From contig WYCW01000004.1 in the NCBI GenBank assembly GCA_011392765.1, positions 404,538 to 468,537 of the forward strand: a stretch of DNA of 64,000 nt. The letters are read 5' to 3'. The notes beneath the pieces were generated by a model, which ran no database searches, was not told the origin of the DNA, and saw nothing but the letters and a program-made list of their open reading frames with translations. Below are positions 17,372-25,021 of this stretch, in pieces; within the stretch, counting starts at the first letter, position 1, and the number at the start of each line of letters is the position of its first letter. The position numbers and the translations under genes are program-made. This DNA comes from Candidatus Thiosymbion ectosymbiont of Catanema sp. Cochon2018. Its GTDB lineage: Bacteria > Pseudomonadota > Gammaproteobacteria > Chromatiales > Chromatiaceae.

Positions 17372-20078
17372 AATGTGCTTCTTCCCAGTCTTTGCCTATC
17401 CCCACATCGACCGCCAAGGGTACCCGCAGCTGTGCCGCCGCTTCCATCTCCTTGCGAATGCGTTCCCCCGCGGTCTCCGCTGCTTCTTCCGCTACCTCGA
17501 ACACCAGTTCGTCGTGGACCTGCATAATCATCCGCACCGGCGGTCGTTCGTCCCGGAGCCAGCGATCCACCGCGATCATGGCCCGCTTGATGATGTCCGC
17601 GGCGGTTCCCTGCATGGGGGCGTTGATGGCGGTACGTTCGGCCCCCGCCCGCCGGCCCTGGTTGCTGTGGTCGATATCGGTCAGATAGAGCCGACGACCG
17701 AACAGGGTATCGACGTATTTGTCCTTCCTCGCCTGCTCGCGGATGTTGTCCATGAATGCCCTGACTCCCGGATAGCGCCGGAAATAGAGGTCCACATACT
17801 CTTGGGCCGCCTGGCGCTCGATGCCGAGCTGACGGGCCAGCCCGAATGCGGACATGCCGTAGATGAGCCCGAAGTTGATGGCCTTGGCGGCCCGGCGCCG
17901 GTCGCCGGAGACCTCCTGGGGAGACTGGCCCCAGACCTCGGCGGCGGTGGCGCGATGGATGTCCAGACCGGCATCGAAGGCGGCCAACAGCCTCTCGTCG
18001 CCGGAGAGGTGGGCCATGATGCGTAGCTCGATCTGGGAATAATCCGCCGCGAGGATGCGGTAGCCCGCCGCGGGGATGAAGGCACGGCGGATGCGCCGTC
18101 CGTCCTCGCTACGGATCGGGATGTTCTGCAGGTTGGGGTCGGAAGAGGAAAGACGGCCGGTGGCGGCTACCGCCTGGTGATAGCTGGTGTGTACCCGGCC
18201 GGTGTCCGGGTCGACCATCTGCGGCAGCTTGTCGGTGTAAGTGGATCTGAGCTTGGCCAGGCCCCGATGTTCCAGGATGAGTCGCGGCAGCTCGTGTCCC
18301 TGCTCGGCAAGCTGTTGGAGCACGGATTCGGAGGTCGAGGGGGCCCCCTTCGGGGTCTTGGCGATGATCGGCAGCCCTTTTTCCTCAAAAAAGATCTCTC
18401 CGATCTGCTTGGGCGAGCCCAAATTGAATTTGCGCCCTGCCTCCTCATAGGCCGCCTGCTCCAGCGCTTGCATACGCCGGGCCAGGTCGGCGCTCTGGGC
18501 GGCGAGCAAATCCGCGTCCACGCGCACCCCGTTTCTCTCCATTCTCGCCAGCACCGGGACCAGAGGTACCTCGATCTCCCGATAGAGGTTCAACAGGGAG
18601 GGCTCCGCCTGCAGCCGGGGAAACAGCGCCCGGTGCAGGAGAAGGGTGACATCCGCGTCCTCGGCGGCGTAGGGACCTGCCTCGTTTATGGGGATCTGGT
18701 CGAAGCTCAGTTGCTTGGCGCCCTTGCCCGCGATGTCCTCGAACCGAATGGTGTCCTGCCCCAGATACTTCTTCGCCAGGGAGTCCATGTCGTGGCGGGT
18801 GGCGGTGCTGGCCAGCACATAGGATTCCAGCATGGTGTCCTGGGCGATCCCCTGCAGGTGAATGCCGTGATTGGCCAGCACGTTCATGTCGTACTTGAGA
18901 TTCTGGCCCAGCTTGGGCCGCTCCGGGTCCTCCAGCAGGGGTTTTAAGTTTTCAAGCACCCAGTCCCGGTCGAGCTGGTCCGGTGCGCCGGGATAGGCGT
19001 GGGCCACCGGGACATAGGCCGCTCGGTGCGGCTCGACGGCAAAGGACAGGCCCACGAGTTTAGCCCGCATGTATTCTAAGCTGGTGGTCTCGGTATCCAA
19101 GGCAAAGAGGTCCGCGGTTTTTAAGCGCTCGATCCAGGACGTGAGGGCCTGCTGCGAGCGCACGATCTCATAGCTCGTTTCCGGCTGCACAACCGGCCGG
19201 TCGTCCGCTTGCTCCGTGCCGGACCCGTCTTCCAGGGTCGCCAACAATCTCTTGGACTCGAAACGCTCATACCAGCCGCGCAGGCGGTCCGGGTCGGGAG
19301 GGGTGGGAGTGAGATCCCGGGGGCCCAGGTCCAGGGGAACATCCAGCTTGAGCGTAACCAGCGCCCGTGCGCGGTGCACATGGTCGATGTTTTCGCGCAG
19401 GCCCTCTCCCACCTTACCCGTGATCTTATCCGCGTTCTCGATCACCCCTTCGAGACTACCGAACTCATCGAGCCACTTGACCGCCGTCTTGGGCCCGCAC
19501 TTGGGCACACCGGGGATGTTGTCGACACTGTCTCCGGTCAGGCTCAGATAGTCCACGATCCGCTCCGGCGGGACGCCGAACTTGGCGATAACCCCTTTTC
19601 GGTCGAGCCTAATATCGCCCATGGTGTTGATCAGCACGATGCGGTCGTCGACCAACTGGGCCAGATCCTTGTCGCCGGTAGCGATCAGGGTATCCAGATC
19701 CTCCGCTGCGGCCCGCACCGCCAGGGTACCGATGACGTCGTCCGCCTCCACGTCGGGGACCACCAACAGCGGCAGGCCCATAGCCCGGATGGTCTCGTAC
19801 AGGGGAGTAATCTGCTCGCGCAGATCCTCCGGCATGGGCGGCCGGTTGGCCTTGTACTCGGGAAAGATCGTGTTTCGAAAGGTCTTGCCGGAGGCATCGA
19901 AGACCACGGCCATATACTCAGGTCCGTAATCCTCCACGAGCTTGCGCAGCATGGTGAGCACGCCGACTAACGCCCCGGTGGCTTCCCCTTTCGAGTTGAC
20001 CAGCTTGGGCAGGGCGTGATAGGCGCGGAACAGATAGGAGGAGCCGTCGACGAGGATGAGGGGATAGTGCTTTGTCAT
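17370..20078 (-). CDS. polA: DNA polymerase I
   Basis: 902 residues from ATG 20078 (MTKHYPLILVDGSSYLF). It has all three domains. The 5' nuclease is at about 1-290 (DGSSYLFRAYHAL, VVPDVEADDVIG, ATGDKDLAQLV). The 3'-5' exonuclease starts near 320 with intact catalytic D328 and E330 in ALDTETTS. The polymerase has motif A DYSQIELRIMAHLSGDE, the O-helix RRAAKAINFGLIYG and motif C MQVHDELVFEV (H855, D856). It fills gaps and removes Okazaki primers. The catalytic set is complete, so it is presumably functional and proofreading. The end abuts a short repeat. Confidence 0.97.
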   Translation of the reverse strand: MTKHYPLILVDGSSYLFRAYHALPKLVNSKGEATGALVGVLTMLRKLVEDYGPEYMAVVFDASGKTFRNTIFPEYKANRPPMPEDLREQITPLYETIRAMGLPLLVVPDVEADDVIGTLAVRAAAEDLDTLIATGDKDLAQLVDDRIVLINTMGDIRLDRKGVIAKFGVPPERIVDYLSLTGDSVDNIPGVPKCGPKTAVKWLDEFGSLEGVIENADKITGKVGEGLRENIDHVHRARALVTLKLDVPLDLGPRDLTPTPPDPDRLRGWYERFESKRLLATLEDGSGTEQADDRPVVQPETSYEIVRSQQALTSWIERLKTADLFALDTETTSLEYMRAKLVGLSFAVEPHRAAYVPVAHAYPGAPDQLDRDWVLENLKPLLEDPERPKLGQNLKYDMNVLANHGIHLQGIAQDTMLESYVLASTATRHDMDSLAKKYLGQDTIRFEDIAGKGAKQLSFDQIPINEAGPYAAEDADVTLLLHRALFPRLQAEPSLLNLYREIEVPLVPVLARMERNGVRVDADLLAAQSADLARRMQALEQAAYEEAGRKFNLGSPKQIGEIFFEEKGLPIIAKTPKGAPSTSESVLQQLAEQGHELPRLILEHRGLAKLRSTYTDKLPQMVDPDTGRVHTSYHQAVAATGRLSSSDPNLQNIPIRSEDGRRIRRAFIPAAGYRILAADYSQIELRIMAHLSGDERLLAAFDAGLDIHRATAAEVWGQSPQEVSGDRRRAAKAINFGLIYGMSAFGLARQLGIERQAAQEYVDLYFRRYPGVRAFMDNIREQARKDKYVDTLFGRRLYLTDIDHSNQGRRAGAERTAINAPMQGTAADIIKRAMIAVDRWLRDERPPVRMIMQVHDELVFEVAEEAAETAGERIRKEMEAAAQLRVPLAVDVGIGKDWEEAH

Positions 20079-20152
20079 GGGTAGTGCCGGTCGTATCCGT
20101 TGTCCGCACGATACCACGCAAAGCCGCAACGAGCGGCCGCTTATGGGCGGCC

Positions 20153-20596
20153 TCAGACCAAATGCAGCGTCAGCGGCCGGATCTCACGATAGACCAATGC
20201 CAGGGGGGACTGGCGACTCAGGGTCAGGATGCGGGTGCCGGATGGGTAGATGACATGATAAGTTTGCATCAGATGAAGGTCGCCTGCGGCCTGCACCAGA
20301 TCCATGACGGCGTCGAGCCCGGGCCGGTCCTCGGCACCGAACCGGATTACCACATCGGCGATCCGGAGCCTGTCGGGACCGAGCTCGACCGGGGGTGGGC
20401 TCGCTTCGCGGTTGGTCAGGAATAGGGGGCTGAGGAAGGCCTTTAGCTGTGGCGTCAGGATCAGTCCGATTTGATCCTTACCGAACAGCCACGAAAGATC
20501 CCGTTTTTCGTCGAAGTGCGCATCGTGATTGCCAAATGCGGTCGCCCAACCGTGGAAGTAGGCGGCGTAACGGTAGATCTTGCGTTCTGAAGTCAT
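20153..20596 (-). CDS. Hypothetical protein upstream of polA
   Basis: 147 residues, no signal peptide or membrane segment, start ATG 20596. I recognise no domain. A stretch of WLFGKDQIGLILTPQLKAFL and a C-terminal LTLSRQSPLALVYREIRPL suggest a compact soluble alpha/beta protein. It is on the polA strand 74 bp upstream and could be co-transcribed with it. Confidence 0.6.
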   Translation of the reverse strand: MTSERKIYRYAAYFHGWATAFGNHDAHFDEKRDLSWLFGKDQIGLILTPQLKAFLSPLFLTNREASPPPVELGPDRLRIADVVIRFGAEDRPGLDAVMDLVQAAGDLHLMQTYHVIYPSGTRILTLSRQSPLALVYREIRPLTLHLV

Positions 20597-20689
20597 AGAG
20601 ATCGACCGATCGGAACCAAAAATCCCTTACTTAGAGTCATGCGATCGTGCCGAAAGTTCCCTACCCCCCGGCGGGGCCTGAAGGCCGAC

Positions 20690-20718
20690 GACTGATGCAG
20701 CAATCAGTCTATTTTTTT
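20690..20718 (+). terminator. Orphan intrinsic terminator
   Basis: Perfect 7-bp stem GACTGAT / ATCAGTC with a 6-base loop, followed by TATTTTTTT. It points right, but no forward gene lies upstream (the nearest gene is on the other strand), so it may end a small RNA or be left from a lost gene. The rest of 20597-20976 shows nothing else apart from a TTGACA-type promoter element near 20911 ahead of the IS remnant. Confidence 0.6.
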
Positions 20719-20976
20719 ACCAACGGTGTCCGGTTTACTTTTCGACCAGCGTGATTTTTTAGGCGATGAGACCGGGGCAGTTGATCCCGTAGGCGGCTCC
20801 CGTGCTCATGCCATGAAAAATGCCAGCAAACCAATTGAACGGCGCTCTCGGATGGTGAATTCTGCGGTGAAATTTAGCCCCTAAAAACGCAAGAAAATGG
20901 CAAAAAATACTTGACAACGGTTGCTCAGGGGGCGCACGATTTTTTGTTGTAAAACAACAACTTATCAGAGTACCTT

Positions 20977-21690
20977 ATGAATACTAAACGCTTGACTGCT
21001 TTGATGGAAAGCCTCCTGAATCAAACCGTCTTGGGTGAATTGCTGGCACCCGTGACGAAGGCCTTGGCGCGGGTGCGCGGTTCGCACGCGTTCACGCGCG
21101 TGTTGAGCATGGCTGATTTCATTACATTGGGGATACTGCGCCATCTGCAAGGGATGCCAACCTTGCGCGAGCAGGTGCAATCCCTGCTGCATCTGGAGCC
21201 GGGAGACGCGTTGCAACCGCCGCTGGCGCGTTCCACCTGGTCGGATGCACTTTCGTCGCCGCGTCGCGGTCGTGTCTTGAGAGGCCTTGCTGCCACCGCT
21301 GTTGTCCGAGGCCCGAGCGGTTTTGCCGGATCGATTGGCGGAATTCGCCGCGCTGGAAGGACGCCCGGTGTACGCGATGGATGGCACTTACCACACCGAA
21401 AGTGCCCACTAGGGGCGTTGTACGCCCAGCCACGGGGGTGAGGATAACCCCAAGGGACACGCCTTGCTGAGTTTTTATGAGGTGCGCCTGGGTTGTGTCG
21501 CCGATGTCCACGTCGAGACCCGCAGCCGCCACGAGATGAGGTTGTTGCGCGATTATGACGCATCCGAATCGGCTCTGACCCGGCACCGTCAGGCCTTGTG
21601 GCTGGTTGACCATGCCTTTATTGATGCCGCCTTCTGGAACCGAAAGAAGAAACATGCGGGGATTACCGTCATTACCCGCATGAGGGTCTG
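20977..21690 (+). pseudogene. IS4-family transposase, frameshifted and truncated
   Basis: The N-terminus (MNTKRLTALMESLLNQTVLG...) is open to about 21280. The homologous continuation is then in another frame (LPPLLSEARAVLPDRLAEF, YAMDGTYHTESAH) with a stop, and then in a third piece (DNPKGHALLSFYEVRLGCV to AGITVITRMR). The first two catalytic aspartates are visible in MDGTYH and LVDHAFID, but the Glu part is missing because the IS1595-type element starts at about 21690. It is non-functional. It is a reasonable relative of whatever mobilised the IS4-like MITEs of this window, but it cannot itself do so. Confidence 0.8.
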
Positions 21691-22657
21691 GATAACTTTA
21701 GCATCTTCAGAGTATGCTAAGGTTATGTTATGCAAGGAAAAAACAGGGGTGGTGTTCTGACTTTGTTGTTGCCGAATATAGGGAACTTGAAAACTCCCTG
21801 TTGTGGGGTTTTCAAGGCACCCTATTAAACCGAGAACAACAAAGTTAGAGCGCCACCAAAACAGGTATTTCAGGCGTTCACACCTTTCAGAAGCTAAGTT
21901 CAGAATGATTATACGCTATTTTGCGCACGATTTGCCGGCCTCGAAAATCGCGGAGCTGAGTGGTATAAGTCGTCCTACGATTAATCACTTGTTATTGAAA
22001 TTACGAACTAGAATCGCCCAGGTTTGTGAATCTTCATCACCCTTATCCGGTGAGGTTGAAGTCGATGAATCTTATTTTGGCGCACGCCGTGTTCGCGGAA
22101 AAAAGGGGCGCGGAGCAGGTGGTAAAACGATCGTCTTCGGAATCCTGGAACGCCACGGGAAAGTGTACACGGAGATCGTCCCTGACGCCTCTAAGAAGCA
22201 GCTACAGAGCGCGATCCGGGGTCAGGTAGCCGTGGACAGCATCCTCCACTCGGACGGCTGGAGAGGCTACAATGGGCTGGTGGACATGGGCTACAAAAAG
22301 CATTTCCGAGTGCATCATGGTGAGCATGAGTTTGCCCGCGGTAATTGCCATATCAATGGCATTGAGTCATTCTGGTCATATGCGAAACGGAGGCTTGCAA
22401 AGTTCAATGGTGTTCCCCGACAAACGTTCCTTTTACACCTCAAGGAATGTGAATTCAGATTTAATCACCGAGAGGAAGATCTCTAGGATAGAATACTTAC
22501 TCTACTGAAAGAAAACCCACTCTAAAGTTATCTAGACCCTACCGAATTATTGCCGATTGTTGGCTAGAATATCACTTCAAAAATCACCACTACCAAATAC
22601 CTGTTTTTTCCTTGCATAACATAACCTTAGCATGCAGGTGCAGATGCTAAAGTTATC
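21690..22657 (+). mobile_element. IS1595-type insertion element with long inverted flanks
   Basis: The transposase gene is flanked by inverted copies of about 55 bp. The left, from 21700, reads ATAACTTTAGCATC...GCTAAGGTTATGTTATGCAAG...AAAAAACAGG; the right, at about 22602-22657, is its complement with few changes. A further inverted AGGGTCTRGATAACTTTA copy lies at about 22512-22534, just after the gene, so the ends may be composite. It interrupts the IS4-type gene and directly touches repeat A5 on the right. Confidence 0.65.
21803..22486 (+). CDS. IS1595-family transposase, probably cut short by an amber codon
   Basis: 227 residues from GTG 21803. An HTH-like region (ASKIAELSGISRPTINHLLLKL) is followed by the ISXO2-like DDE domain: D in GEVEVDESYFGARR, SILHSDGWRGY, and NGIESFWSYAKRRLAKF, with HHGEHEFARG before the last. 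The frame stops at TAG 22484-22486, but the same frame continues for 12 sense codons (DRILTLLKENPL) to TAA at 22525, which is how family members normally end. So a single nonsense change has probably removed the last residues. Activity is uncertain. Confidence 0.82.
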   Translation: MGFSRHPIKPRTTKLERHQNRYFRRSHLSEAKFRMIIRYFAHDLPASKIAELSGISRPTINHLLLKLRTRIAQVCESSSPLSGEVEVDESYFGARRVRGKKGRGAGGKTIVFGILERHGKVYTEIVPDASKKQLQSAIRGQVAVDSILHSDGWRGYNGLVDMGYKKHFRVHHGEHEFARGNCHINGIESFWSYAKRRLAKFNGVPRQTFLLHLKECEFRFNHREEDL

Positions 22658-22954
22658 TAGGATTCCTTGAATGACCAGATTTTGTGCAAATGAGTCAAAT
22701 TTCGCCAACGTCTAACCTCTCTCGTTGTCGTGATCGTAATCGTGATCGAAGCCGCCGTAGGAGAGACAGAATACTTTCGCCGATCGTGGCATCCAGAGGT
22801 CCCGGCCAGGTGCCGGGTCGAAACCCGTAGCCATCAGGTTTTCCCTGCCCGCTTTGCCTGGCGTCTCCGATTACGACTACGATCACACGGTTCCGTTTTC
22901 GATCGCGAGAGAGCGATGATCACGCCTCGTCGGTCTGAGGCAACGCCTCGCTAG
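22657..22954 (+). repeat. CTAG-bounded modular repeat, copy A5
   Basis: A near-complete match to A1: CTAGGATTCCTTGAATGACC, the GTGATCGTAATCGTGATCG stutter, GTCCCGGCCAGGTGCCGGG, GATTACGACTACGATCAC and the right end CGCCTCGTCGGTCTGAGGC with CTAG at 22951-22954. Two copies of about 300 bp at two unrelated sites show that this is a mobile or dispersed element. Nothing else is seen up to 23020. Confidence 0.88.
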
Positions 22955-23020
22955 ACCCTAGGGGGGCATAAGTGCGCCGGGTTTTCGCAATAACAACGGA
23001 GAGAACGGCTTTGCGGGCCA

Positions 23021-23518
23021 GTGTTTGCTCTATGTGGTTGCTCGGCTGTGAGCGGAAATCGAGAGCTGCCGCCGCTTAGGATCAAGCCGCGGCCTTCCCG
23101 GATGCTGGCGGCATTTCTACTGGTAACGCACGGTGCGGCCTTATCCGTTGTCGTCGCGATGCCTGTGGACTGGTATTGGCGCCTCGGGCTCGGTGCCATG
23201 GTGTTCGCGAGCCTGATCAACGCGCTGGGGACACAGGTCCTGTTTTTGCTTCCCTGGGCGGGACGGGAGGCGATCTGGAGGTCGGACGGAACCTGGACCC
23301 TGACTCTCGTGTCCGGTGAACAAGTCGAGGCTCGGCTGTTGCCGTCCACTTTCGTGACCCCGGGGCTCCTGGTGCTGAATCTGCGCTGCGGACGTTGGCG
23401 CTCCCGCGCGCTGGTGCTTGTGTCCGACGCTTTGGGGCCCGATCTGCTGCGGCGGTTACGGGTGCGTCTCCGGCTGTGGGGAACCAGGGACGAGTCGGAC
23501 CCCGACGCCCCGGTATGA
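23021..23518 (+). CDS. YgfX-family small membrane protein
   Basis: 165 residues from GTG 23021, or about 156 from GTG 23048 (VSGNRELPPLRI), which fits family starts better. Two hydrophobic segments (MLAAFLLVTHGAALSVVVAM and LGAMVFASLINALGTQVLFL) are followed by a C-terminal soluble part with GTWTLTLVSGEQVEARL and GPDLLRRLRVRLRLWG, as in YgfX/CptA. In E. coli this protein works with SdhE and was described as a cytoskeleton-inhibiting toxin; no sdhE-like gene is next to it here. The assignment is by pattern and moderately sure. Confidence 0.65.
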   Translation: MFALCGCSAVSGNRELPPLRIKPRPSRMLAAFLLVTHGAALSVVVAMPVDWYWRLGLGAMVFASLINALGTQVLFLLPWAGREAIWRSDGTWTLTLVSGEQVEARLLPSTFVTPGLLVLNLRCGRWRSRALVLVSDALGPDLLRRLRVRLRLWGTRDESDPDAPV

Positions 23519-23732
23519 GTCGGCTCCACCGGTACGTCTTTGGCCTACAAATGGGAAGCTGAAAAATCCCTCGCGGGGATTCTTCAACCCGGCGCTCGGG
23601 AGGCGCACTTTGCCGAGTGCCTTCCTGTTCATGCGTTTACCATGCACGGATAGGTCGGCACTATCCGGGCGCCTCGAAGTCTTCACGGTGCCCTGACAAG
23701 GGACAAGGGGTTTCTATGCGGGAGAAGGGCAC

Positions 23733-24743
23733 GTGCACATCTTGGTGACCGGGGGGACAGGTTACATTGGGAGCCATACCTGCGTGGAGCTGTTGGCGTC
23801 CGGTTATCGAGTAACGGTCATCGACAACCTCAGCAACAGCAAGCAGGAAGCGCTGCACCGGGTATCCGAGATCACGGGCTGCGAACTCGACTTTGTACGT
23901 ACCGACCTGCGTGACCGCGCGGTCCTCGAAGCCCTGTTCCGGGATCGGGACTTCGATGCCGTCGTCCACTTCGCCGGACTCAAGGCAGTGGGTGAGTCCA
24001 CGCAGATTCCCCTGGAGTATTACGAGAACAATATCGGCGGTACCCTGACTCTCTGTAAGGCCATGACCGAGGCCAGGGTCAAGAAGATCGTGTTCAGCTC
24101 GTCGGCCACCGTCTACGGCGATCCCGCCTCGGTGCCGATCCGTGAGGACTTTCCTATCTGTCCCACCAATCCCTACGGTCGTTCCAAACGTTTTATCGAG
24201 GAGATCCTGCAGGATCTGTACCGATCGGACGGTGCCTGGAACATCGTCTTGCTGCGTTACTTCAATCCGGTGGGCGCCCACCGCAGCGGACGTATCGGTG
24301 AGGACCCTGACGGCATTCCCAATAACCTGCTGCCTTTCATTGCCCAGGTGGCGATAGGCAAGCTGCCTCGGTTGCGGGTATTCGGGGACGATTACGCTAC
24401 CCCGGACGGCACCGGCGTCCGGGACTACATCCATGTGACGGATCTGGCCAGGGGGCACCTCAAGGCCCTGGAGAAGCTGGCCACGGACCCAGGCGTTGTC
24501 ACCTACAATCTGGGAACCGGCCGTGGCTACAGCGTGTTGGAGATGGTACGCGCCTTCGAGCAGACCAGCGGCCGGTCGATACCTTTCGAGATCGTCGGGC
24601 GGCGCCTCGGGGATATCGCCATCTGCTATGCCGATCCCACGCTGGCGCGAACGGAGCTGGACTGGACCACGGACTTCGGGATCGAGGAGATGATACGGGA
24701 CACCTGGCGCTGGCAGTCCCGAAATCCCGAGGGTTACGAATGA
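23733..24743 (+). CDS. galE: UDP-glucose 4-epimerase
   Basis: 336 residues from GTG 23733, after GGGAGAAGG. Extended-SDR features: the NAD-binding GGTGYIGSHTC at residues 7-17, FSSSATVYG (catalytic Ser/Thr region) near 122-130, and the catalytic YGRSK at about 149-153 (Y149, K153). NPVGAH, and VRDYIHVTDLA near 230, are GalE signatures. It interconverts UDP-glucose and UDP-galactose for polysaccharide or LPS synthesis, and has the normal family length. Confidence 0.93.
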   Translation: MHILVTGGTGYIGSHTCVELLASGYRVTVIDNLSNSKQEALHRVSEITGCELDFVRTDLRDRAVLEALFRDRDFDAVVHFAGLKAVGESTQIPLEYYENNIGGTLTLCKAMTEARVKKIVFSSSATVYGDPASVPIREDFPICPTNPYGRSKRFIEEILQDLYRSDGAWNIVLLRYFNPVGAHRSGRIGEDPDGIPNNLLPFIAQVAIGKLPRLRVFGDDYATPDGTGVRDYIHVTDLARGHLKALEKLATDPGVVTYNLGTGRGYSVLEMVRAFEQTSGRSIPFEIVGRRLGDIAICYADPTLARTELDWTTDFGIEEMIRDTWRWQSRNPEGYE

Positions 24744-24804
24744 CTCCCGGCCCGTGGCCACACCGAGCACGCCGATCGACACATGCCGAGCCCACGTGTA
24801 CCTT

Positions 24805-24951
24805 CAGGGGCTGTTGACATTATCAGCCGGGTAGTAGGTTCGGTGGTAGCCGCCGTGGACCGAATAGACCAAGTGGACCTGGTGGACAGGGACAACCCCT
24901 GGTCCACAGTGTCCACGAGGTCTACCAAGTCCACGGCGATTACCCCGCAAT
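24805..24951. repeat. GTGGACC-stutter repeat (family G, copy G1)
   Basis: Starts CAGGGGCTGTTGACATTATC, then AGTAGGTTCGGTGGTAGCCG, then a palindrome of GACCAAGTGGACCTGGTGGAC words and their complement, ending CCACGGCGATTACCCCG. A second copy (60024-60333) overlaps the start of glnD and carries an IS4-like MITE in its centre. No gene lies in 24744-25021. Confidence 0.8.
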
Positions 24952-25021
24952 CGCCCGCGTTCAGATGATGTCGAAGACCGGATAAGGGTACGGATGCACT
25001 TTCCGTATTTAGAGAAAGCTA

